DNA from: CAWGMT01 sp963823675
GTDB taxonomy: Bacteria; Planctomycetota; Planctomycetia; Isosphaerales; Isosphaeraceae
Assembly (NCBI GenBank): GCA_963823675.1
Contig: CAWGMT010000004.1
Span: forward strand, 248,001 to 312,000
Direction of reading: 5' to 3'
Length of the DNA stretch: 64,000 nt
The notes beneath the pieces are model-generated. The model saw nothing but the letters and a program-made list of their open reading frames with translations. It was not told where the DNA came from and searched no databases. Of the stretch, positions 30,560 through 38,912 are shown in pieces (positions within the stretch are counted from its first letter, which is position 1; each line of letters starts with the position of its first letter). Position numbers and translations under genes: made by a program.

Positions 30560-32040
30560 TCACGGCGACGCGATCGGCGACGCGATGTAGACAATATTCC
30601 CGCCCGCGTCGGCCAGGAGCGTCAGAATCCGGCCGCCGCTTGGGCCCGCGGGCGATCCGGGGCTTGACAGCAAGGCGAACAGATCTGGCCCGTCCGGCAG
30701 CTTGGTATCCAGGGGTAGCGCGAGCTCGAGGGTCTGGTTCTTTCCTGTCAGCTTCGTTCCGCCGATGACGGTGTCGTGTTGACGATCATAGAACACCGCC
30801 GCGCGCAGCTCGCGGTCGTCGGTCGCCTTGATCGAGATCATGAGTTTGGGCGGGCGTCCCTTTGCTAAACGGAATAAAAGCTTTGCGCTCGGAGGCGTGT
30901 TATCGGTCCGGTCGGTCTCTGGCACGAGATAGCGCGAGACACCCAGCAGCCGAGCATTTTCCTTCGAGAACCTCAGACGCCGTTTTTTCGCGGAGGCGGG
31001 AAGATAATTGACCTGCAAATGGCGGAACCCCTGAAACATGATGTCGTCGCGGTCGCGGACGTCGTGCGGCAGCCCCATCGCATGGCCCAGCTCGTGCGCC
31101 GTGGCGCCGAAGCCATCCTCGATGAAATCAAAGCGAGGCGCATCCACCTTGCCGGTTTCAAACGCGGTGCGCCCCATGATCGGTGTGGCGTCCATGATGA
31201 GTTTTTTCTGCTCGGCGTACGTCGTCGCGCAGAATTCGTCCCGGAGAATCCACGCCGACATGATCGCGAGGCCGCCATCCGCGGAAATGTGGACGCCCCG
31301 GCCGATCGACGGCTGCCACTCCACCGGGGCGGGCCCCGGCTCGTACGTTTCCGGAAAAAGCACGATCATGTGGCGCAATGGAGAAGCGACGTCGCCGGGG
31401 ATGGCACGGGCGATCTGCTCGAAGTGCCTGCCTTCGTCGCGGGCCGGGGCCCCGCTGTAATACTGCGCCGGCCGCTCCGAACGGACCAGGTGCACGATGG
31501 GCTGGCCCTGGGCATTGGTCTCTAACGTGAGCCGGGCGGATGGATAGCCCTGGGCCTTCAAGTCCGAGTAAAGCTCGGCCACCACCTGCATGACCACGCG
31601 AATCTTTTCTTCATAATGGGCAATCGGCTCACGATCCCTGGGGACGAAATACACCAGGCGGATCTTCTGATCGCTCGGAACGAACCGTATGGACCTGGGC
31701 AGCTCGCTGATCATGATCCACTTCCCCTGCTCCCACGGCTGCCAGGCCGTGGAATTCGGCAAGCGGAGCTCACCGCGATCGGCGTGCACTTTCAACCCGA
31801 CGTCGCGGGGACGATCGATCAACTCGATCGTGTCGTTCGAACGACCGATTTCCTCGAAGAGGTACCGTTCCTCGGTACCGACGACTTCGACCCAACGGCT
31901 CGCGTAGTCGTGGATCAAAGCCCCGCCCCTGGCCTCGTCGCCATACCGAAACACCTTCCGTGCGCCCGCCGGCGCCTGCGCCCGTCGCAGGCAGGAGGCG
32001 CGATCAGTCCGGATAACATCAAGAAAGTGGTTAGACGCAT
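30560..32040 (-). CDS. Secreted metzincin-type zinc metalloprotease
   Basis: ATG 32,040 gives a signal peptide (MRLTTFLMLSGLIAPPA); the main domain is in another frame from about 31,975, so a single-base shift lies there. Zinc site: GATAHELGHAMGLPHD, the metzincin HExxHxxGxxH with the third ligand, followed by the DDIMFQG Met-turn-like stretch. The C-terminal about 110 residues (after RTDNTPPSAKLLFRLA) form a beta-rich domain. About 490 residues. Likely a secreted endopeptidase; subfamily not assigned. Confidence 0.75.
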
Positions 32041-32250
32041 CACGAGCCGCCTCCCGCTGTCGTCATTCCGGTAAACACTGCGTCGCTTTCCGCAGAACCG
32101 CGTGGATCATGGCCTCCGACCGCTGGATCATCGCCGCGCGTCCTCAGCCTAGCGGCGCACGGTCATTGTACTTTCAAGCCACGTGCCCAGAAAGCTAGAC
32201 CGATCGAGAACGCCCTGTGAGCGACTCGACGATATGGATGGGGAACTACC

Positions 32251-32436
32251 TCAAATCTCAACTGCCGGCGGGACACCGTGGAAACAAGAGCGAACCCGAG
32301 CAGCCTGGGAGGATTTACGCGGAATTGCCTTCCGATAAGGCTCGCGAGTGGAATCATCGACGGGTATGCCACCCTGCCGATTGGCGTGAAGGCGGAGCAG
32401 GGCCAGAGCAGCATCGGAGAGCGTTATAGTCGGCAT
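32251..32436 (-). CDS. Small conserved planctomycete-type protein, probably truncated
   Basis: ATG 32,436 with a strong GGGAGGAG box. MPTITLSDAALALLRLHANR followed by PVDDSTREPYRKA; similar starts occur in about 100-residue planctomycete hypotheticals (by memory, not checked). The end after about residue 36 is basic and unrelated, suggesting a broken C-terminus. Confidence 0.4.
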   Translation of the reverse strand: MPTITLSDAALALLRLHANRQGGIPVDDSTREPYRKAIPRKSSQAARVRSCFHGVPPAVEI

Positions 32437-32705
32437 GGGCTCCTCCCAGGGCATCGTACCGGAGCGCCGAATTGTGGGGAAGGCCGATTCGACTGGAAAG
32501 GACACGCACTGCCACCGCGACCGTTTCCCTGAGACCGAATCCGCCACAGATCGCTAACCCGTTTGTGCCGAACGGCTGCTGATTCGAGAGCAATGTCTGG
32601 CTCGGCAGATGCTCCCACCAATCGCCAGACAAGATCTTCGAGCTTGGCTCCTAAAGCGCGTCGGGACTTCCATGCGGTTCCAGCACCTCTCGCTAATTCA
32701 AGATT

Positions 32706-32799
32706 CCAGCACCAAGCGGGGATTCTTCGCGCCCTTGGCGGGACCAGCAGCCCGAAATTGCAGGCGAAACTGCGAGAATTCGCGAAATCGTCCCACCAC
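32706..32799 (+). repeat. REP-like palindromic element, copy 2
   Basis: Left part identical in most positions to 30,446-30,511; core 32,736-32,799 runs from TTGGCGGGAC to GTCCCACCAC with imperfect inverted arms (also CCCGAAATT against AATTCGCG). Intergenic. Confidence 0.75.
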
Positions 32800-32835
32800 C
32801 AGCACGCTGGGACGCCTGGGCCGAGCCCTATGGCG

Positions 32836-32925
32836 TTGAAAGCCGACTCAATGGGCAGCGGAAGCCCCTGGTGAAGTGCCGGCCGTTCACAATGCCGGGT
32901 TCACAATGCCTGTCTTCTCTTGTCC
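32836..32925 (+). repeat. Second dispersed repeat family, copy a
   Basis: TTGAAAGCCGACTCAATGGG, then GGAAGCCCCTGG, GTGAAGTGCCGGCCG, two tandem TTCACAATGCC units and CTTCTCTTGTCC. Nearly identical to 36,058-36,152 and partly to 37,311-37,347. Lies upstream of the ECF sigma gene. Confidence 0.75.
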
Positions 32926-33149
32926 GGGGCCCTGCGGCGGCGATCCGGCGAGGGTTATCGGCCAGAGAGGGTCAACCAGATTCGCGCCGGACTGTACGCT
33001 CGGCCCGTCGCCGCATGAAGGATCCAGCGCCCCTCCACACGGGCCCGGGTCAGCGCGGGGGGGCCACGTTCGCCTATCGCTCTTCCAGAATCATGGCAGC
33101 CGGGGTGAAACCTTTCGGCGTCTGCGGACTATTGTCTTTAGGGGGGGCG

Positions 33150-33635
33150 ATGCTCGTCGATTTCCACAGCCTGTTTGAGCGCCACTCGCAGGATGTCTAC
33201 CGCTTCGCGGTATACTTGTCGGGCGACCCCTCGCTGGCCGAGGAGATCACCCAGGAGACGTTCGTGCGGGCGTGGGTCATGCCGGGTGAGGTCTGCGGGG
33301 GGACGGCGAAGACCTATCTCCTTACGATCGCCCGCAACCTATACCGTGCGGAACGGAAGCGGGCGGCGCGGCAGGTTGCGCTCGAGGGGACCCTGCCCGA
33401 CCCGAAGCCCGGCCCCGAGGCGGTGGCGAGGGGGCGACTGGAACTCGACGCAGTCTTCGAGGCCCTCCAGGCGCTACCGGAGACCGACCGCGCCGCCCTG
33501 CTGATGCACGCGCAGGACGGCCTGCCCTACGCGGCCATTGCCTCGACGCTGGGGCTATCGATCGCCGCGGTCAAAGTCAGGGTCCACCGCGCGCGGATCA
33601 AACTAAGACGACTGTGCGAACCGAAGGGAGGATGA
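33150..33635 (+). CDS. ECF-type RNA polymerase sigma factor
   Basis: 161 residues from ATG 33,150, which follows a G-run that can act as a ribosome site. Region 2: FHSLFERHSQDVYRFAVYLS and AEEITQETFVRAWV. Region 4: ALQALPETDRAALLMHAQDG, YAAIASTLGLSIAAVKVRVH, RARIKLRR (HTH). The stop is 3 bp before the ATG of a membrane protein of the anti-sigma type, so the pair is an operon. It directs transcription of an extracytoplasmic-stress regulon that cannot be named from sequence. Confidence 0.88.
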   Translation: MLVDFHSLFERHSQDVYRFAVYLSGDPSLAEEITQETFVRAWVMPGEVCGGTAKTYLLTIARNLYRAERKRAARQVALEGTLPDPKPGPEAVARGRLELDAVFEALQALPETDRAALLMHAQDGLPYAAIASTLGLSIAAVKVRVHRARIKLRRLCEPKGG

Positions 33636-33638
33636 GCC

Positions 33639-34088
33639 ATGAACGTCACTCGCGAAGTCATCAGCGACCTGTGGCCCGTGTATGCATCGGGCGAGGCTGG
33701 CGCCGACACTCGCGCGCTCGTCGAGGAATTCCTGCTTCAGGACCCCGAATTCGCCGAGTTGCTCCAAGGACGCGGCGAGGAGGGTCTGCTGCGGCTGGCC
33801 GTGCCCAGGCTCCCCCCAGACCGCGAGGCGCAAGCCCTGCGGAGGACGAAACGGCTGCTGCACGGCAAGGACTGGCTGCTGTCGCTGGCCTTGATCTTCA
33901 GCGGCTTGGCCTTCGGCCGCATCGTTTCGGATACCTCGTGGGACGTCTCGCCGGTGACCTTCATAGTCATGGCCACGATTGCCGCGGCCTTTTGGGTCGC
34001 CTTCTTCACGCGGCTCGTCTGGGTGCGAAAGAGTGTGTACCTGGGCAAGGGGGAAGGCGCTTCACGGAAGTCCGTGCGCCAAGGTTGA
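33639..34088 (+). CDS. Putative membrane anti-sigma factor
   Basis: 149 residues. The N-terminal cytosolic domain (VISDLWPVYASGEAGADTRA, LVEEFLLQDPEFAELL) resembles the helical sigma-binding domains of anti-sigma factors but lacks a HxxxCxxC zinc motif. Two membrane helices follow (LLSLALIFSGLAFGRIV; FIVMATIAAAFWVAFFTRLV). Coupled to the sigma gene upstream with a 3-bp gap. Role inferred from position and topology. Confidence 0.7.
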   Translation: MNVTREVISDLWPVYASGEAGADTRALVEEFLLQDPEFAELLQGRGEEGLLRLAVPRLPPDREAQALRRTKRLLHGKDWLLSLALIFSGLAFGRIVSDTSWDVSPVTFIVMATIAAAFWVAFFTRLVWVRKSVYLGKGEGASRKSVRQG

Positions 34089-34124
34089 CGAGGGTGGGCT
34101 GTACTTTGTGTAGAGGCGATGGCG

Positions 34125-34355
34125 ATATGGTCTCTCGAGTTGCGTGGGTCTGCGCGACGTCTTGAGGGAGCGCGTCAGGGCGGGATTGCCGAGGCCAACC
34201 CGGAAGGTCAACCACAGCACGGTCGGCGGCGGACGGCGTCGTTGAAGGCGGATGAGGTCCGGCGGCTGAAGGCCGAGCAAGTGAGCCACTCGGAGTTCGC
34301 GCGGCGGCTCGGGATCGGCCGGACGTCGGTGCGGCATATCCTGGCCGTGGGCTGA
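34125..34355 (+). pseudogene. Serine recombinase, C-terminal HTH fragment
   Basis: QGGIAEANPEGQPQHGRRRT, then LKADEVRRLKAEQVSHSEFA and RRLGIGRTSVRHILA: the C-terminal DNA-binding domain of a resolvase/invertase. The catalytic domain is absent upstream. It could complement in origin, but not in function, the damaged N-terminal recombinase at 26,313. Confidence 0.7.
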
Positions 34356-34743
34356 CGGTGGTCGTGCGCTCAGACCGCTCCCTCGTCAAGAACCGTGTTC
34401 ACCGGACGCGCACGCCGTTTCCGCCGCGCGACAAGTCGCGGCAGCCACTGCCGGTCACCAAGGAATGGGTCGAGTGGCGGCTCAAGAGCGCACACTCCTC
34501 GATCAAGAAGCGCGTCGATCACGTCAAGGCAATGGGACGCACCGAAGAGCTCAAAGCCGCCCGCGACGGGAGTGTCGCCGGATCAAGTGCATCGGCGGGC
34601 CTGGAGGAGTCACACTGGCTGTGTCCGATCGAGGATCGCCGCAGACTGGATTCGGCGCGGGAAGGGGTGCTCGAAGGATCTCGCTGGGCAGCTACCTCTC
34701 GAGGCACCGGAACCAGGGTAGGCTCCGTACCGGGAAGCGGATG
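34356..34743 (+). other. Region without a recognised gene
   Basis: A plus-strand frame (34,358-34,590) reads KSRQPLPVTKEWVEWRLKSA and SSIKKRVDHVKAMGRTEELK, which looks protein-like, but it has no start signal, no family I recognise, and degrades afterwards. Possibly a remnant. Confidence 0.35.
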
Positions 34744-35985
34744 CTATTCTGCGTGGTTTTTGAGCTTTCCCATCACCTGCTCCGGGGGACGACACTCGTA
34801 TTGCACCTTCTCGCCGTCGCGAACCTGTCGGACCCCCTCGAGAACGATCCTGTCGCCCACGCCGACTCCCTTCTGGATGACGAAGATGTCATCCATTTCG
34901 TGCTGGATGGCGATCTCGCGCCGATGCACCACGTCATCATTGCCGACGACGTAAACGTACCGCTTGTCCATGATCTCCCAAGTCGCCCGCTGAGGGATGA
35001 CGGTGACGTCATGCAACTTCCGGTGGATCAGGATAGTGCCGGTCTGACCGTGACGCAGCAGGCGGTCCGGGTTGGGAAAATCCGCGCGGAAGGCGATGTT
35101 CCCGGTCTCGTTGCTGAATTGAGCCTCGACAGTAACGTTCCTGCAGGCTTGCGGGAACTTGCTGTGGTTCGCCAGCTCGAGTTCGATTTTCTGATCCTCC
35201 TTCTCCTTCTTCTGGGTGGCCATGTATTCGAGGTACGCGCGCTCGGGTACGTTGAAGAAAACCCACATCACGCTGTTATCCGACAATGTTGTGAGCACGT
35301 CCCCCTCCCTGACCAGGCTGCCGACCTGCCTGTGCAGGCGGCCGACGAGCCCGTCGAACGGCGCTTTGACCGTGGCCGGCCCGGCGGCCGGCTTTGGCTC
35401 GTGAAGAATCGGTAAGATCGTGAACATCAGATCGCCCTTCTTCACCGCTTCGCCCTCCCTGACTGGGATCTTTTCGAGTAACCCGTCCTCCAAGGCACGG
35501 ACGTCGATGTGGCGCTGCGAGTTGATCCGGCAGATGTAGGGCTGGGTGATGACGACGTCCATTGCCTTGGGGCGGGTGAGCACGATCTTACGGTGCTCCT
35601 GGTCGTTCTCACGTCGGGGAGAATTCGCACCCGAGCGGTTCGCTGCGTTCTCTTCAGGGCTCGTCGCTTGATCGCCTCTTTCCGCGGTAGCCTGGCGGTC
35701 GGCCTGGCCAACGCGCTTGGGCTGAAAGAGAATGAGTGCGCCGGGTGCATCGACGCGCAACGGCGTGTCGTCGGTCATCGCGACGACCGCCACCTTGCGC
35801 GGCGGTCCGCCGTCGCGAGAGACCAGAATGTGGTACGTAAAGCTCGGTGAGCCGACGTGCTGGGACTGGCTGGTCCCATCCTTCGGTTCACCGATTCCTG
35901 ATTGGACGAAAGCGACGGCACCGGCCGCGAGCACTGCCACGACCACTGCGGCCGTCAGCACGGTTTTGACCTTGCTCAGGAACAT
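34744..35985 (-). CDS. RND-type efflux periplasmic adaptor (membrane fusion protein)
   Basis: 413 residues from ATG 35,985 with AGGAG upstream. Single N-terminal anchor (MFLSKVKTVLTAAVVVAVLA), a planctomycete-specific disordered segment (about 30-110), then the HlyD/AcrA core: QPYICRINSQRHIDVRALED, barrel-sandwich (lipoyl) halves LLEKIPVREGEAVKKGDLMF and VKAPFDGLVGRLHRQVGSLV, beta-barrel, and membrane-proximal domain (LEGVRQVRDGEKVQYE). The lipoyl halves are joined without the long coiled-coil hairpin. No pump gene is adjacent, so it is an orphan adaptor here. Confidence 0.82.
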   Translation of the reverse strand: MFLSKVKTVLTAAVVVAVLAAGAVAFVQSGIGEPKDGTSQSQHVGSPSFTYHILVSRDGGPPRKVAVVAMTDDTPLRVDAPGALILFQPKRVGQADRQATAERGDQATSPEENAANRSGANSPRRENDQEHRKIVLTRPKAMDVVITQPYICRINSQRHIDVRALEDGLLEKIPVREGEAVKKGDLMFTILPILHEPKPAAGPATVKAPFDGLVGRLHRQVGSLVREGDVLTTLSDNSVMWVFFNVPERAYLEYMATQKKEKEDQKIELELANHSKFPQACRNVTVEAQFSNETGNIAFRADFPNPDRLLRHGQTGTILIHRKLHDVTVIPQRATWEIMDKRYVYVVGNDDVVHRREIAIQHEMDDIFVIQKGVGVGDRIVLEGVRQVRDGEKVQYECRPPEQVMGKLKNHAE

Positions 35986-36057
35986 GGATGTCAGGACTCC
36001 TGCGGTAATCGCTCGATCCTGAGAATAGGAATACAATAGAGTATAGCGGAATCGTAA

Positions 36058-36152
36058 TTGAAAGCCGACTCAATGGGCACCGGAAGCCCCTGGCCTGGTG
36101 AAGTGCCGGCCGTTCACAATGCCGGATTTACAATGGCTGACTTCTCTTGTCC
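36058..36152 (+). repeat. Second dispersed repeat family, copy b
   Basis: TTGAAAGCCGACTCAATGGG followed by the same modules as 32,836-32,925, with a 4-bp insertion (CCTG). It overlaps the last codons of the BPL_N gene on the minus strand and sits between that gene and the RND adaptor. Confidence 0.75.
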
Positions 36153-37250
36153 TTGTAACGTGTTGCGGGCGCGGGTGCAGCTTGCGCGTGGGGCTCTTGC
36201 TCATTCGCGCGCGTTCTTGCGGTCGCAAGGACGGCGAGTTTTACCAGGAATTCGGCGCCCTTTGTGGTTTCGGGGTGGGGGCTGATCGTGATGACACGGC
36301 CGGCGCCGAACGTGGCCGCGAAGATTGCGGGGGTGCCGATCATGGTTCCCCGCTGGGGGGTATAGTTGGCGAGCTCGGTACTATAGTGCGCCAGCGGGAT
36401 GCACGGCGGGAGGTCGTCACGCATCGGGCCGGGAAAGACCGGACCACCGGAAAATGAGATATCGAGTGGCCCCGATCGGTCGCCGAAGATCAGACCGGCC
36501 CTCGGGTGTCAGCTCGATCTGGACCGAGCCGGGGCCGCGGGCGGCCATCGAGCGAATTCCGATGCCGGGCATGTCTCGATCGCCGTGCAACGTGCGTGTG
36601 TTGACGAAGCCGAGACTCCACTCGTACTGGGCCGAGGCGAGGAACGCGCCGGCGCAGATTCCCACGTAGCCGCCGCCGTTGCGGATGAACTCTTTAACGG
36701 CCCGGCGGCCTTCCTCGCCCAAGGCATCCGCCTGCTTGTGGGCACGGCCACCTGGGAAGATGAGCACGTCGAAACGCGAGAGGCTGTTGGAGCTGGACCG
36801 CAGGTCTTCGGGGCTCTGGATCTCCCAGGTGCACGAAGGGATGGACCCCAGTATGTGAACGAGCGGCTCGGGCTCATCGCAGCAAGACTTCTGGTTAAAG
36901 ATGCCGGCGCGGATGGGGCGCACGACCGCGGCGGATTTCGCGAGCGCCTGAATCAGCTTGCGCCCTTCGGCTGCGGGTGCCGGCCAGCGTGCCTTGGCGG
37001 CGAGACTGAGCTCATGGGACTCGACTGCGGTGAGGGGCTCGACGGGCGGCGGCTCGGGCGGCTGGGCCACCTGGGACCGCTGGCTGAGCGCCAGTCGTGG
37101 CGATGAGTCCGCCGCTTCCTGGTGCGACGAGCGATACGACGCGACGAGCGCGGCGATCACGCAAACCACCGCAAGCGCGATGGTCGCTCGGGCCGATCGG
37201 CGGCCACGGCGAATACTCATTCGAGCTGATTCAATGCCACTCTGGTCCAT
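36128..37250 (-). CDS. Membrane-anchored BPL_N (glutamine-amidotransferase-like) protein
   Basis: ATG 37,250 is preceded by AGGAGG at 8 nt. N-terminal membrane anchor (ATIALAVVCVIAALVASY), proline-rich linker, then a domain like the biotin-protein-ligase N-terminal class I amidotransferase fold: FDVLIFPGGRAHKQADALGE and IRNGGGYVGICAGAFLASAQ with the nucleophile-position Cys. The end of the domain (TPAIFAATFGAGRVITISPH) lies in another frame; the shift is near 36,420. The last about 10 codons fall in a dispersed repeat. Catalytic activity is not established for the family. Confidence 0.75.
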
Positions 37251-37310
37251 GTCCACGGCCTCCTCATCGTTCAATCCTGACGAAGCTCAGCGCAGGCGCC
37301 TAGGACCAAA

Positions 37311-37347
37311 CACAATGCGGGATTCACAATGCGTATCTTCTCTTGTC
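37311..37347 (+). repeat. Second dispersed repeat family, partial copy c
   Basis: CACAATGCGGGATTCACAAT, then CTTCTCTTGTCAC: only the tandem CACAATG part and the right end of the family seen at 32,836 and 36,058. Lies just upstream of the BPL_N gene. Confidence 0.6.
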
Positions 37348-37511
37348 ACGTGGTGAAATTCGTCCTGCACAAGGCTTCCAGGTGGCCGACGTAGTGCCCG
37401 TGACCACATCAACACGACAGTCCAGGAAATCAAGGAACCTTTGCAAACCGGCAGGCATGCAACGCGAGGACCGCCAACGGGGGCTCCTCGGGCGGAGAAC
37501 GGCTAGGCCCC

Positions 37512-38912
37512 TCAGGGTCGCGAGGGACGCCCGAAGACGAATGAACGTATCACGCAAAGTTGGCTGTCCTTCGCCTTCATCACGGCGGCCATCTCATCAG
37601 AATCGGTCGAGAAGTAGTCGCTTTTCGCCTTTAGCTCCTTGACGAGCTTCTCGCGCGGGACCTCGGTTCCGCGGTCTTCCTGGCCGTGCTGGCCGTGTAA
37701 AGTCGAGACGAGCGTTTTGAGGCGTCTGGTGTTTGCCGGTTTTTTTGTTGACGTGAGATCGAAAAGTCTCCAAAGGGTCTTGGGCGTGGCGTTGAGACTG
37801 CCATGATGCCCCACCTTGTAAAGCTCGACTCGACGCAGGATTGCCAGCTTTTCCGCGCGATCCTCGGCATGGTTGAGCGCGTAGAGCCAGTTCTCAATCT
37901 GGGCGTCTCCGGGGAATAGGAAGGCGCGTCCGGCGATCTCGAAGAGCAGGATCAGGCTGGTGTTGTTCAGGGCCTTGTCCAGGATGCGGACCAATTCCAG
38001 CATCTGCTCACCCGTAATTTTGAGGAGCTGGGGGATCAGCCACCGGGTATAGGGTGGTTGTTGGTTCCTCGGAACGACGCGCCTCGGGAATAAGGGCTTT
38101 GTGGCGCCAGCACGAGCCTTGGCCGTGGGAATAGCCGACATGGCCAGGAGGTGCCAGAACTCGTCCGGATCGCGCGCCCGCTGCTTCAGGATACTCTTCG
38201 TTTGCTCCAAAGTCGGCGGGCCGAGCACGTGCACGTTGACGCCGGGCAAGTGCTTCACCAGGTCCGTCGGGTCGCCATAAGACAGGTACTCGGCCCTCGT
38301 GCGCTTACCCATCTCCATGAGGTTCTTGACCGCTAACGGATTCGCGAGGTTCGTCTCGCCGAGGAACGCCAGATTCGCCAACATCGAGCCCGCGCGAGCC
38401 GCGCGGCCGTATCGCTCCGTACTTCGCCGCTGGACCTCTTTGACGACGGCTTCGGCAAATTCGCTCATTCCGCGGAGCGAGCGGACGAACGCCGCCTTTG
38501 AAGGGCCGCCACCGGTTGTACCCGTCGCCTGCTCGGCGTCGGTCTCGGCACCGGGATCCTCGGTCCAGGGCTGAATCACGAGGTCGGGAATCATCTTGGC
38601 AATCAGGTTGCCGGAGTCCGAGCCATCCTCGTTCGTGACGAATCCGCTGATGTGGTCCTTGTGCCGGTGGGTCGCGACCACCGCGGTCAGCTTGCCGTCG
38701 GGATAGGCATCGGTCTTGCAAACGTCGCGTATCGCTTTCGCGACGCCGGCCAATCCCTCCTTCGGGGCCCCCTTTTTCGGCAGTTTCATGCTGCCGAAGT
38801 CGATCAGAACGTGACGGTCAAAAGACCTCGCGTAGTGGAACGTGAGCAGGAAGCAATCACCGAATCCGACCTGGTACATCCGCACGCTGAGACCGGACGG
38901 ACGCTCGCTCAT
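37512..38912 (-). CDS. ComEC/Rec2-like MBL-fold metallo-hydrolase
   Basis: About 466 residues, soluble, no signal peptide. The strand-1 region VRMYQVGFGDCFLLTFHYA and VLIDFGS precede the metal motif VVATHRHKDHISGF (HxHxDH), then FLFPGDAQIENWLYAL and YKVGHHGSLNATP, the ComEC-type order. ATG 38,912 overlaps the TGA of the gluzincin gene by 4 bp (ATGA), so the pair is translationally coupled. ComEC-like soluble MBL proteins are usually nucleases or phosphodiesterases; the long insertion (about 90-230) is not recognised. Last gene of the minus-strand cluster. Confidence 0.75.
   Translation of the reverse strand: MSERPSGLSVRMYQVGFGDCFLLTFHYARSFDRHVLIDFGSMKLPKKGAPKEGLAGVAKAIRDVCKTDAYPDGKLTAVVATHRHKDHISGFVTNEDGSDSGNLIAKMIPDLVIQPWTEDPGAETDAEQATGTTGGGPSKAAFVRSLRGMSEFAEAVVKEVQRRSTERYGRAARAGSMLANLAFLGETNLANPLAVKNLMEMGKRTRAEYLSYGDPTDLVKHLPGVNVHVLGPPTLEQTKSILKQRARDPDEFWHLLAMSAIPTAKARAGATKPLFPRRVVPRNQQPPYTRWLIPQLLKITGEQMLELVRILDKALNNTSLILLFEIAGRAFLFPGDAQIENWLYALNHAEDRAEKLAILRRVELYKVGHHGSLNATPKTLWRLFDLTSTKKPANTRRLKTLVSTLHGQHGQEDRGTEVPREKLVKELKAKSDYFSTDSDEMAAVMKAKDSQLCVIRSFVFGRPSRP

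Noticed and set aside
34358..34954. Plus-strand 198-codon frame as an intact gene
   Set aside because: The first part looks protein-like but it has no start site and its end runs antisense into the RND adaptor gene.
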